Assembly: GCA_046331095.1 (NCBI GenBank)
Contig: JAXLRM010000003.1
Coordinates: 62,001 to 126,000 of the forward strand
DNA: 64,000 bases
Direction of reading: 5' to 3'
Origin: JAIBAC01 sp046331095
GTDB taxonomy: Bacteria > Actinomycetota > Acidimicrobiia > UBA2766
The position numbers were made by a program, and so were the translations under genes. The notes beneath the pieces were generated by a model that had not been told where the DNA came from, searched no databases, and saw nothing but the letters and a program-made list of their open reading frames with translations. Below are positions 7,699-15,774 of the stretch, in pieces; the first letter of the stretch is position 1, and every line of letters begins with the position of its first letter.

Positions 7699-9303
7699 TC
7701 ACCGGGGAGCATCCGTGACCCCGACCGCGGCACGCGTCGTCGGGTACACGTCGCCGAGCCCGCGCCGTAGCCGCCATGCCTCGACCTCGCGCCCGAGAGG
7801 CGTGGAGGGCGGGTCGCCGTCGACGTGTTCGCGACTGAGGCGGTACACATTCATCTTCGCTCCCAGCTTGGCGAAGATGGCGTGGAGCCCGATGTTGATC
7901 CGCATCAGGAAGAGCTGACCTGGCGGGGGCTGCAGGTAGCGCATCGGTCCGAGCTGGTCCATGGGGTTCATCGTGGTGGCACTCACCCATTCCTGGGTGA
8001 ACTCGAAGTCCGCGTCGACCGCGGTCGGCGCCCACATGTCCTTGAAGTACGGGTAGAGCTCGTCGACGGGCACCTTGCGCCGGCCTCCACGAGTGAGGAA
8101 GCCGTCCTCCTCGAGGACGTCCATGAACTCCTCGGGCGTCCCGTCGCGCAGCACCTCGAGGAAGCGGCGCAGCCGTTCGATGTGGCCCGCGTCGAAGTAC
8201 TTGACGCAGCCGTAGTCGAGGAACGCGACGCGGCCGTCTTCGAGGAACAGGTAGTTGCCCGGGTGCGGATCGCCGTTGAACATGTACGCGCGGTTCAGCG
8301 AGTCGAACACGAAGCGCCAGATCTTCTCGGCCAGGTCGCGGCGGTCCTCGACGGGGAGCTCCAGCGCCTCTCGGAAGCCGAAGCCGTCGATCCACTCCAT
8401 CGTGAGGACCCTCGAGGTCGACAGGTCGTGGTGGACTCCGGGGATCACGACGAAGGGGTGGTCGCGATAGAGGTCGACGAACGCCTGCTGGTTCGCCGCC
8501 TCGATGCGGTAGTCGATCTCCTCGACGACGCGCTCGCGCAGCTCCTCGATGAACGGCGCCATGTCGCGCCCGGGCATGATCATCTTGCCGACCGCGGTGA
8601 GCATGGCGGCATTGTCGAGGTCGGAACGGATCGCCTTGGCGACTCCCGGGTACTGGACCTTGACCGCGACCACGGTTCCGTCATCGAGCGTGCCCCGGTG
8701 GACCTGGCCGATCGAGGCGGCGGCCGTCGGCTCGCGCTCGAAGGTCGCGAACAGCTCCTCGGGCTCGGCACCGAGCTCCTCGCGCAGGACCTCGCGCACG
8801 AGCGCGAAGTCCATCGGAGGGGCCTGGTTCTGCAGGGTCTGGAGTTGGGTCTTGAGCTCTTCTGGCAGCCCGTCGGCGGCGAAGCTCAGGATCTGGGCGA
8901 ACTTCATCATGACGCCCTTCATGTTCCCGAGCGTCTCGACGATCTCGGCCGAGGACTTCACGTGCGCCTCTTCGGCAAGCTGGCGCTTGCGCTCCTCCGA
9001 CGCGAACGCGGCCTTCGCCCGTGCCGCCGCGTGGGCGCGGGCGCTCTTGGCCGACATCGTGAAGAGCTTCATCCCACGTGAGAGCCGGCCCGTGTGGATG
9101 TCGCCGTGGCGGCTGCGCGCGACGAGCACGACCACCACGACGGCGGCCACGGCCACGATCACGGCGGCGACGACGAGCACGACCACGGCAACGGACAAGG
9201 TTCCCACCCGGGCGAGACGGCTGCAGTCACACGAGCGTACGGCCGCGACGACCGGGCGGCGAAACGGGTCGCGGCCGGTGACGTACGCCAACACATGTGT
9301 CAC
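7699..9303 (-). CDS. ABC1/UbiB (AarF) family atypical kinase
   Basis: Protein-kinase-like ATPase of the UbiB/ABC1 family, 534 residues, probably membrane-anchored. An N-terminal hydrophobic stretch of about 30 residues (near 35-62, almost all V, A and L) is followed by the family's KxGQ-type region (MKGVMMKFAQILSF), the Ala-rich loop AAASIGQVHRG, the lysine VAVKVQYPG, the catalytic loop GDPHPGNYLF and the metal motif DYGCV (in place of DFG). Family members support isoprenoid quinone and lipid metabolism; here no quinone gene is adjacent, so the role is open. GTG 9303 is the longest start, and the start is not certain because the membrane segment begins some 30 residues later. Divergent from the DxDGDG protein. 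Confidence 0.88.
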   Translation of the reverse strand: MTHVLAYVTGRDPFRRPVVAAVRSCDCSRLARVGTLSVAVVVLVVAAVIVAVAAVVVVVLVARSRHGDIHTGRLSRGMKLFTMSAKSARAHAAARAKAAFASEERKRQLAEEAHVKSSAEIVETLGNMKGVMMKFAQILSFAADGLPEELKTQLQTLQNQAPPMDFALVREVLREELGAEPEELFATFEREPTAAASIGQVHRGTLDDGTVVAVKVQYPGVAKAIRSDLDNAAMLTAVGKMIMPGRDMAPFIEELRERVVEEIDYRIEAANQQAFVDLYRDHPFVVIPGVHHDLSTSRVLTMEWIDGFGFREALELPVEDRRDLAEKIWRFVFDSLNRAYMFNGDPHPGNYLFLEDGRVAFLDYGCVKYFDAGHIERLRRFLEVLRDGTPEEFMDVLEEDGFLTRGGRRKVPVDELYPYFKDMWAPTAVDADFEFTQEWVSATTMNPMDQLGPMRYLQPPPGQLFLMRINIGLHAIFAKLGAKMNVYRLSREHVDGDPPSTPLGREVEAWRLRRGLGDVYPTTRAAVGVTDAPR

Positions 9304-9349
9304 GACCAGCTAGCGTGGGCGCACCACCGCCACACGACCAGGAGCCCCG

Positions 9350-9793
9350 ATGGCCGACGAAACCGACGACCTCGCCGAGGAGGCGACGACCGAGACGACG
9401 ACCGAACCGATCGAGATCGATCTCGACGGCGACGGCGTCCCCGACGCTCTCGGTGCGGCGGAGATCACGACGACCGACATCGACGGCGACGGCAAGCCCG
9501 ACGTCGTCGAGGCCAAGGCCGTCGTGTCGATCCACGGCGACGACGAGCGTCCCGACGCGGTGGCCGTGCTCGACACCGTCGCCGTGGACATCGACGGCGA
9601 CGGATCCCCCGATCTGGTCAGCTCCGAACTGGTAGTGGGCATCGACCTCGACGGTGACGGGATCGCGGACATCCTCGACGTGACCCGCACGGTCGAGATA
9701 GACGTCGACGGCGACGGCGTGCCCGACATCGTCGAATCCGAGCGCGAGATCTTTCCCGTCGAGGCCGAGGACGAGGACGAGGCCGAGGACTGA
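9350..9793 (+). CDS. acidic DxDGDG tandem-repeat protein
   Basis: 147 residues, strongly acidic, built from about six repeats of 18-22 residues centred on a calcium-loop-like core: DLDGDGVPDAL, DIDGDGKPDVV, a degenerate HGDDERPDAV, DIDGDGSPDLV, DLDGDGIADIL and DVDGDGVPDIV. Between cores lie short beta-prone strings (AVVSI, TVAV, LVVGI, RTVEI). Such cores bind calcium in dockerins, thrombospondin type-3 and EF-hand-like repeats (family knowledge), but this protein has no signal peptide, so a cytosolic divalent-metal buffer or an unconventional export route are both possible (inference). ATG has AGGAG 7 nt upstream, and TAGCGT at 9312-9317 is the likely -10, giving a short leader. Confidence 0.75.
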   Translation: MADETDDLAEEATTETTTEPIEIDLDGDGVPDALGAAEITTTDIDGDGKPDVVEAKAVVSIHGDDERPDAVAVLDTVAVDIDGDGSPDLVSSELVVGIDLDGDGIADILDVTRTVEIDVDGDGVPDIVESEREIFPVEAEDEDEAED

Positions 9794-9801
9794 CCGGGCG
9801 G

Positions 9802-10458
9802 TCAGTGCGGGTTCGAGCTCGGCTGGCGGTCGAAGTGCACGAACACGTCCACGACGCCTTGGGAGTAGACGTCGGCGCAGGGGATGCCGATGCCGTCGGG
9901 GTCGAGGCGCTCGGGCCGGTCCTTCCTCAGGAAGTACGCGACGGCGCCTGCGTATTCGACGCCCGCGTCACTGAGGTCCTGGCACGTGGCCTTGGACGAC
10001 TGACCCTCACCCTGGGCGATGAACGCGTCGATCTCGCCCTGGTCGAACACGTCGGTGCAGGGCTGACTCTCGCCGAGAGCCTTGGGGCTGCCGCTTCTCA
10101 TCCAGTAGGCCACGACCTGCGCGTACCCGAGGCCCTTGTCGGCGAGTTGCTGGCACGACAGGCCGTCGGGCAACCCCGGGGCGGCCGTCGACGGGGGCTT
10201 GGTCGCCTTGGCCGAGGCTGCCTGGTCGTCGCCGCCCGGAGGTCGTGTCGGGACGCCGAGGTCGACCAGAGTCGTGCGCAGAAGCGACCCGGCATACATC
10301 AGGATCACCGATGTCACGGCCACGACGGCGCACAAGCCCACGATCCCGCGGATCATGCGAGCGATCTGCTTGGGGTCTCTGGGCGGCTTCGCAGACGGCT
10401 CGTGCTCCGTCCCTGCGGGCCGCTCCAGGACCTCGGTGGGGCTCTGGTCGGTCTCCAC
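9802..10458 (-). CDS. membrane-anchored protein with two Cys-repeat modules
   Basis: 218 residues. A charged N-terminus (to about 35) precedes one membrane segment (IVGLCAVVAVTSVILMYAGS), a Pro/Thr/Ala linker and two homologous extracytoplasmic modules of about 45 residues: CQQLADKGLGYAQVVAYWM...PCTDVFDQGEIDAFI and CQDLSDAGVEYAGAVAYFL...PCADVYSQGVVDVF. Each has one cysteine at each end, suggesting a disulfide per module. The second contains DPDGIGIPC, reminiscent of Excalibur-type calcium motifs but not a clear match. GTG 10458 is chosen because TACCCT sits 8 nt upstream; an upstream in-frame start at 10494 would include that promoter. Divergent from pepF. Function unknown. Confidence 0.75.
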   Translation of the reverse strand: METDQSPTEVLERPAGTEHEPSAKPPRDPKQIARMIRGIVGLCAVVAVTSVILMYAGSLLRTTLVDLGVPTRPPGGDDQAASAKATKPPSTAAPGLPDGLSCQQLADKGLGYAQVVAYWMRSGSPKALGESQPCTDVFDQGEIDAFIAQGEGQSSKATCQDLSDAGVEYAGAVAYFLRKDRPERLDPDGIGIPCADVYSQGVVDVFVHFDRQPSSNPH

Positions 10459-10539
10459 GCGGCGAAAGGGTACCGCCGCCGGACACGTGCACACGGATCA
10501 TCGCAGATCCGATCTCCCGGCGTCTGCACCTCGCGCCCG

Positions 10540-10552
10540 TATCCTCTCGACG
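10540..10552 (+). promoter_or_regulatory. leaderless promoter of oligoendopeptidase F
   Basis: TATCCT at 10540-10545 is followed by 7 nt and then ATG 10553. The spacing fits a transcript beginning at the start codon. Confidence 0.6.
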
Positions 10553-12370
10553 ATGACCGCCGAACAGACCGCCCGCGAGGGTGACCCCGACCTGACCGCC
10601 GCCGGTGTGGCGTGGGACCTCGACCCGTTGGTCGACGGCGAGGGAGCGGCAGGCGTCGCCGCACTGCTCGACCGCGCCGATGCCGTCGCCGAGACCATCG
10701 CGGAGGTGAGAGGGGCGGTGGCGGACCTCGACGCCTCCGGCCTCGCAGACGTGATGTCCCGCTTGGGCGAGGTCGGCGAGCTCGTCGGCAGGGCCCAGTC
10801 GTACGCGGGACTGCACTTCGCCACCGACATGGCCGACCACGAGCGGGCGGCACTGGCACAGGTCGTGGAGGAGCGAGCCGCCGCGATCGAGACGCGGCTC
10901 GTGTTCTTCGAGATCGAGTGGGCAGCCCTCGACGACGAGCGTGTCGCGGGCCTTCTCGCCGATCCAGCCCTCGCGTTCTGTGCCCACCACCTCCGGTCGG
11001 CGCGCCGCTACCGGGACCACCTCCTCGGCGAGGCCGAGGAGAAGCTGCTCACAGAGAAGGCCGTGACGGGGCGCAACGCGTGGAGCCGGCTGTTCGAGGA
11101 GCTCACCTCCGACATCGACGTCGGCCTCGAGGACGGTCGCACGGTCTCGCTCGAAGAGGGGCTGTCCCGGCTCGCCGACCCCGACCGGGGCGTGCGCAGG
11201 TCGGCGGCCACTGCAGTCACGGCGGCGCTGGCGCCGGGGCTGCGCACGCGCGCCTACGTGTTCAACACGCTGTTGGCGGACAAGGCGACCGACGACCGCC
11301 TCCGCTCCTACGCGTCGTGGATCGCGAGCCGCAACCTCGCCAACGAGGCGAGCGACGCGTCGGTGGCCGCCCTCGTCGAGGCGGTCGTGTCCCGCTACGA
11401 CATCCCCCGGCGCTGGTACCGGCTCAAGGCGTCGCTGCTCGGCATCGACCGCCTCTCCGACTACGACCGCATGGCGCCCCTGGGCGGCGACGACGAGCGC
11501 TTCGGCTGGTCGGCTGCCCGCGAGATCGTGCTCGACGCGTACGCGTCGTTCTCGCCGGAGATGGCCGACGTGGCGTCGCGCTTTTTCGACGAGGGCTGGA
11601 TCGACGCGCCGGTGCGGGCCGGCAAGCGTCCGGGTGCTTTCTGCGCGTACACCGTGCCGTCACAGCACCCGTACCTGTTCCTGAACTGGACCGGACGCCG
11701 CCGCGACGTGCTCACGCTCGCGCACGAGATGGGACACGGCCTCCACGCGTACCTGGCGCGGAACCAGGGGATCTTCCACCAGTCGACGCCGCTCACACTC
11801 GCCGAGACGGCGTCGGTGTTCGGCGAGACCGTCACGTTCGGGCGCCTCCTCGCCGAGACGGCCGACCCCGGCAAGCGCCTCGCGCTCCTGGCCGAGTCGC
11901 TCGAGGGCACGATCGCGACCGTCTTCCGCCAGGTCGCGATGAACCGCTTCGAGGACGCCGTGCACACGGAGCGACGCGAGGTGGGGGAGTTGAGCCCGGA
12001 CCGGTTCGGGGAGCTGTGGGCGGTGTCGCAGGCGGCGATGCTGGGCGATTCCGTCGAGCTGACCGACGGCTACCGGAGCTGGTGGTCCTACGTGCCCCAC
12101 TTCATCGCGACGCCCGGCTACGTGTACGCCTACGCGTACGGCCAGCTGCTTGCCCTGTCGGTGTACCGCCGCTACGAGGACGGCGGCGCCGGGTTCGTGC
12201 CCCGCTACCTCGACCTGTTGCGGGCGGGCGGGTCGATGTCGCCCGAGGAGCTCGGCCGCATCGTCGACTGCGACCTCGCCGACCCCGGCTTCTGGGACGG
12301 CGGCCTCGAGATCGTCGAGTCCCAGCTCGACGCGGCAACCGAGGCCGCCGGCGCCGCCCGACCCGATTGA
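10553..12370 (+). CDS. pepF: M3 family oligoendopeptidase F
   Basis: Cytosolic zinc metallopeptidase that degrades oligopeptides, 605 residues, the usual size. The N-terminal helical domain (PepF_N-like, about 90-200) is followed by the M3 catalytic domain, with HEMGHGLHAYLA giving the HExxH zinc site and the third Glu ligand in TLAETASVFGE. Family tyrosines near the C-terminus that bind substrate appear in IATPGYVYAYAYGQ. ATG at 10553 is fixed by the TATCCT hexamer 7 nt upstream. The PH-domain gene follows after 25 bp and is probably co-transcribed. Divergent from the Cys-repeat membrane protein, with about 95 bp between starts. Confidence 0.93.
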   Translation: MTAEQTAREGDPDLTAAGVAWDLDPLVDGEGAAGVAALLDRADAVAETIAEVRGAVADLDASGLADVMSRLGEVGELVGRAQSYAGLHFATDMADHERAALAQVVEERAAAIETRLVFFEIEWAALDDERVAGLLADPALAFCAHHLRSARRYRDHLLGEAEEKLLTEKAVTGRNAWSRLFEELTSDIDVGLEDGRTVSLEEGLSRLADPDRGVRRSAATAVTAALAPGLRTRAYVFNTLLADKATDDRLRSYASWIASRNLANEASDASVAALVEAVVSRYDIPRRWYRLKASLLGIDRLSDYDRMAPLGGDDERFGWSAAREIVLDAYASFSPEMADVASRFFDEGWIDAPVRAGKRPGAFCAYTVPSQHPYLFLNWTGRRRDVLTLAHEMGHGLHAYLARNQGIFHQSTPLTLAETASVFGETVTFGRLLAETADPGKRLALLAESLEGTIATVFRQVAMNRFEDAVHTERREVGELSPDRFGELWAVSQAAMLGDSVELTDGYRSWWSYVPHFIATPGYVYAYAYGQLLALSVYRRYEDGGAGFVPRYLDLLRAGGSMSPEELGRIVDCDLADPGFWDGGLEIVESQLDAATEAAGAARPD

Positions 12371-12395
12371 GGCGACCCCAACGGGGGGCAGCTCG

Positions 12396-12878
12396 ATGAC
12401 GACCAGAGCGACCGTTCGCATCTTCTCGTGGCGGACACGTCTGGGTTTGGCCGTCGTGCCGGTGACGGGGGCGGTGGTCCTCGGCATCCATGGCACCTGG
12501 GTAGGCGCAACCGAAGGCGTTGACCTGTTCTCCGCGCTTGCGGTGATCGCGGCCATTGCCTTCGCCGTTCTCGCCGTCCGCTGCCTCCGAGTTCGTTTGG
12601 AGGTGTCGAGAGAACGAGTCGTGGTGGCGAACGCATGGTCCACACGGACCATCCCGGCTCAGGCAGTCTTGCGGGTACACACCGGTACGATCGCCAATGC
12701 CTGGACCGGCTTTCCGATCGCCGGTCTGTGCATCGTGAGGACGGCGCGGACCAACGGCCGCCCGAGCCACATCCAGGTCAGTGCCTGCCGGCGCCGTCGG
12801 GACATAGACGACGCAACATCGGCATTCGAACGGTTCGGGACCGCGACTCCGCTCGACTCACCTGGGACGAACCGATGA
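12396..12878 (+). CDS. PH domain-containing membrane protein
   Basis: 160 residues. Two hydrophobic segments near the N-terminus (about 14-32 LGLAVVPVTGAVVLGIHGTW and 44-62 LFSALAVIAAIAFAVLAVR) are followed by a cytosolic domain starting LRVRLEVSRERVVVANAWSTRTIPA, the pattern of the bacterial PH domain seen in low-molecular-weight antigen 6-type actinobacterial proteins (family assignment by pattern only). GGGGGG lies about 7 nt before ATG. It lies 25 bp after pepF and probably shares its transcript. Molecular role unknown. Confidence 0.7.
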   Translation: MTTRATVRIFSWRTRLGLAVVPVTGAVVLGIHGTWVGATEGVDLFSALAVIAAIAFAVLAVRCLRVRLEVSRERVVVANAWSTRTIPAQAVLRVHTGTIANAWTGFPIAGLCIVRTARTNGRPSHIQVSACRRRRDIDDATSAFERFGTATPLDSPGTNR

Positions 12879-12938
12879 TCCGGAATGCCCCCACGCACAC
12901 ATGGGGTGCCAAGCGGCTTCCGTGCCTCCGCCGTTCTT

Positions 12939-12950
12939 GTCACAAGTGAC
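12939..12950. promoter_or_regulatory. palindrome upstream of DUF4262 gene
   Basis: GTCAC-AA-GTGAC, a perfect 5-bp-arm palindrome, ends 15 nt before ATG 12966. That is where a repressor would overlap the -10/start region of a short-leader gene. No regulator gene is adjacent. Confidence 0.4.
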
Positions 12951-12965
12951 GTTCATGATGCACCC

Positions 12966-13514
12966 ATGAACGTCCAACAGTTCCACAGAGAGCACATGGC
13001 CGAGATCCGTGACCGGATCGCGGAGCACGGATACACGTCACAGTTCGTCCTCGGAGAGGACGAATGGCCTTCATGGGGGTACACGATCGGGCTGCTCGAC
13101 AAGGGTCATCCCGAGGCGGTGATCGTCGGGCTGGATCCAGGTTCGGTGGAGCGGATCTTCCGTGACCTGCACGACCTGATCAGTTCCGGTAGCGCACCAG
13201 CCGTGGGTCGTGAGCACGTACACGAGCTCGGCGGCATACGGTGCGCGCTGGTGCCGGTGCCGGTCGGCTACTGGATCGACCCGAGCTCCCTGCTCCTCGG
13301 TGCGATCGACTACCTCGGCGAAACGGGTGCGCTCCGGCCGGAGAACCTCGCAGCGGTCCAGGCGATCTGGGCCGACGACGCCGACGTCCTGCCCTGGGAG
13401 GACGGCTACGACACGTCCATGCTGCGCTTTCAGAAGGTCCTCGAGGTGGAGAGGCCGCCGTGGAACCCGGGCGGCAATCACGGCTCCGGCCCGCGCCGTC
13501 GTTGCCTTCGGTGA
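12966..13514 (+). CDS. DUF4262 family protein
   Basis: 182 residues, soluble. The start MNVQQFHREHMAEIRDRIAEHGYTSQFVLGEDEWPSWGYTIGL matches the DUF4262 pattern (WxYTxGL near residue 37, then HPEAVIVGLDP and a later LVPVPVGYW). Family function is unknown; members often occur as orphan cytosolic proteins. The extreme C-terminus (about 165-182, GNHGSGPRRRCLR) is Arg-rich and may be non-conserved. The upstream region holds a GTCAC-AA-GTGAC palindrome. Convergent with the SPFH protein gene, stops 45 bp apart. Confidence 0.75.
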   Translation: MNVQQFHREHMAEIRDRIAEHGYTSQFVLGEDEWPSWGYTIGLLDKGHPEAVIVGLDPGSVERIFRDLHDLISSGSAPAVGREHVHELGGIRCALVPVPVGYWIDPSSLLLGAIDYLGETGALRPENLAAVQAIWADDADVLPWEDGYDTSMLRFQKVLEVERPPWNPGGNHGSGPRRRCLR

Positions 13515-13559
13515 GGGAGTGGCTTCGGTGCGCGCTGGTGCCGGTGCCGACGCCTCAGG

Positions 13560-14819
13560 TCACTGCGGCGGCGCCGGTGGCGGCATCGGGGGTGCCGGCG
13601 GCGGGGGAGGCGGTGGGGCCTGGTCTCCCGGTGGCGCCGCCGGCGGGGGAGCCACTGGCGGAGGGCCCTGCTGTTCGGGCGGCTGCGCGGCGGCGGGCGG
13701 CGCAGGAGCAGCGCCACCGACCGGTGTCCCGCAACTCGCGCAGAACTTGGCGCCGGCCGCGAGCTGGGTGCCGCAGTTGGCGCAGAACCCGCCCGCCTGG
13801 GCCTGCTGCGCGCCGCACGACGGGCAGAACTTGGACCCTGCCGGCACACCGGCGCCGCACGACGTGCACGGCGCCGCACCCGCCATGGGCGCGGCCGCGG
13901 CGGCCTGCTGACCGTAGCCCTGGCCGCCACCGGCGAAACCCGGAGTGGGCGGCACCTCGCCCTGGTTCTGGGGGAGCTGCTGCATCTGGTTGCCCATGCC
14001 CATGCCGGCCGCCATGAACATCGGCGCGACCGCACCGCCGCCTTGGGCCATGCCCTCGCCCGCACCGCGCATCGCCTCGCCCGCGGCGTACTGCTGGTAG
14101 CTGCCCGCGAGACGCGTGTACGCGGTGTCACGCGCGAGGCCTTTCAACGCTTCCTCGTCCTTGTCGTCGAGGTTGATGTTGAAGTTGCCGAACTTGGTCA
14201 CGGCCATGCCGACCGGCTCGAGCTCGACGTTCGCGGCCGCGGTGACCTTCGCCTCGATCTCCTCGGTGTGGCTCGAGAGGCCCAGGATCGGCCAGCCGCC
14301 GTCGACGATCGCCCGCGTGACCGCGGGGCGCATCGTCTTGAGGATCTGGCTGTCGACCCAGTCGGTGATGTCCTCGTTGCGCTCGACGTTCTGGGTGCCG
14401 GTCCAGTTGAGGACGAGCTTTTGGGGATCGACGACCTGCACGGCGTACTCGCCGAAGGTGCGCAACGTGAGGATCATGCCGGTCTGGGGGTCCTGCACGT
14501 TGTCGATGCGACCGCCGAACTGGTCGCCGAACTGGCGCGTCGACACGAAGTACAGCTCGGCGCGGTACGCATTCCCGTTCGACGCCCAGTCGATGACGAG
14601 ACCGAGGAAGGGCAGCTCGTCGGCGTCGATCTTGTGGCGCCCCGGCGGCATCACCCCGATCACCTGGCCCTGGTTCACGAAGAGGGCCTGCTCGTCCGCG
14701 TTCACGATCGCGGTGGAGTGCTTGCGCAGGTTGATGTCGGGCCACTTGTAGAGGATCTGGCCCTTCTTGTCGTCGGGGACGGCGACGAAGAGATCCTTGA
14801 CCTCGTCGAACAGACCCAT
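13560..14819 (-). CDS. SPFH-domain protein with double zinc ribbons and Pro-rich tail
   Basis: 419 residues. The N-terminal SPFH/band-7-like domain (about 25-240) starts ILYKWPDINLRKHSTAIVNADEQALFVNQGQVIGVMPPG, the form found in YdjI/virion-core-like prokaryotic SPFH proteins, with no membrane anchor. A Gly/Ala/Met/Gln linker follows, then two zinc-ribbon pairs: CTSCGAGVPAGSKFCPSCG and CANCGTQLAAGAKFCASCG (eight cysteines in CxxC pairs). It ends in a tail of about 55 residues, mostly Pro and Ala. Such proteins form membrane-associated or envelope-stress scaffolds (family knowledge, weak). GGAAAGGA lies 8 nt before ATG, and a TAAGAAT stretch around 14871-14877 may be its -10. Monocistronic by layout. 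Confidence 0.85.
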   Translation of the reverse strand: MGLFDEVKDLFVAVPDDKKGQILYKWPDINLRKHSTAIVNADEQALFVNQGQVIGVMPPGRHKIDADELPFLGLVIDWASNGNAYRAELYFVSTRQFGDQFGGRIDNVQDPQTGMILTLRTFGEYAVQVVDPQKLVLNWTGTQNVERNEDITDWVDSQILKTMRPAVTRAIVDGGWPILGLSSHTEEIEAKVTAAANVELEPVGMAVTKFGNFNINLDDKDEEALKGLARDTAYTRLAGSYQQYAAGEAMRGAGEGMAQGGGAVAPMFMAAGMGMGNQMQQLPQNQGEVPPTPGFAGGGQGYGQQAAAAAPMAGAAPCTSCGAGVPAGSKFCPSCGAQQAQAGGFCANCGTQLAAGAKFCASCGTPVGGAAPAPPAAAQPPEQQGPPPVAPPPAAPPGDQAPPPPPPPAPPMPPPAPPQ

Positions 14820-14909
14820 GCTGCGTCCTTTCCGCCTGAACTCGCCGATGTGGGACGGCTGCGGCTCCCCATTCTTACGCGCCGCGAGGGTGGTGTGTGA
14901 CCGCGGCGC

Positions 14910-15767
14910 TCAAAGCGCCAGCGCGGCGCGCACTCCCACGAAGAGGGCCACGGCGACCAACAGCACCGCGAAGGCGCGCAGCAGGCGCTCGGGGTGGGTC
15001 CGAGCGGACAGATGTCCTCCGGCGAGCACGCCGACGAAGCTCGCCAGCGCGAACGGAATGGTCGTCGCCCAGTCGATCGGGGCGCCGCCACCGAGGCGGC
15101 CGACGAACGCGACCGCTGAGTTGATCGCGATCACGAGCAGCGACGTCCCGATCGCGTCGCCCATCGTGAACCCGAGCAGCAGCGTCAACGCGGGCACGAC
15201 GACGAAGCCGCCCCCGACGCCGAAGAGGCCCGTGAGGAAGCCCACGGCGCTGCCGGCGAGAACGACCTTGACCGCGGCTCCGACGCCGACGTGGGTGCCC
15301 GAGCGCTCGGCCACGGCGACGGTGCTCTCACCGCCGCGGGTGGCAGCCGCAGCGAGGTCGCTGTCCTGAGCGATCGCACGCTCGCTGCCGACCGCGGTGC
15401 AGCTCGGACACGCCGTCAGCATCCGCCACGCCGCCACGAGCATGAGCCCCGAGAAGAGCAGCAGGAGCAGGTGGGGGTCGATCGTGCGGTTCAGGCGCGT
15501 GCCGACCAGTGAGCCGCCCACGCCGACGAGCCCGAAGATCGCGCCCGCCGCCCAGTGCACCCGTCCCGCGCGTGCGTGCGGGATGAGCGCGACGATCGAG
15601 GACGAACCCACGACCAGGAGCGACGTGGCGGTCGCCTGCTCCGGGGTCTGGCCCGCGACGTAGACGAGGACCGGGACGGCGAGGACGGAGCCGCCGCCGC
15701 CGAGGGCGCCGAGGGACAGGCCGATCAGGAACCCGAGGGGCGAGGCGAGCAGGGCCCGGGTGTTCAA
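14910..15767 (-). CDS. TauE/SafE family sulfite/sulfonate exporter
   Basis: Integral membrane permease of 285 residues with about eight helices in two homologous halves. Each half has the family's Gly-rich loop: FLIGLSLGALGGGGSVLAVPVLVY near the start and VGFLTGLFGVGGGFVVVPAL near 170. A short hydrophilic loop with CPSC (about 119-122) separates the halves. Located 7 bp after the persulfide dioxygenase-rhodanese gene, it is almost certainly in the same operon and would export sulfite or thiosulfate made there (inference from context and known CstR-type operons). Regulation is probably by the CsoR/CstR-like operator at 17172-17199. Confidence 0.9.
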   Translation of the reverse strand: MNTRALLASPLGFLIGLSLGALGGGGSVLAVPVLVYVAGQTPEQATATSLLVVGSSSIVALIPHARAGRVHWAAGAIFGLVGVGGSLVGTRLNRTIDPHLLLLLFSGLMLVAAWRMLTACPSCTAVGSERAIAQDSDLAAAATRGGESTVAVAERSGTHVGVGAAVKVVLAGSAVGFLTGLFGVGGGFVVVPALTLLLGFTMGDAIGTSLLVIAINSAVAFVGRLGGGAPIDWATTIPFALASFVGVLAGGHLSARTHPERLLRAFAVLLVAVALFVGVRAALAL

Positions 15768-15774
15768 GCAGCCC

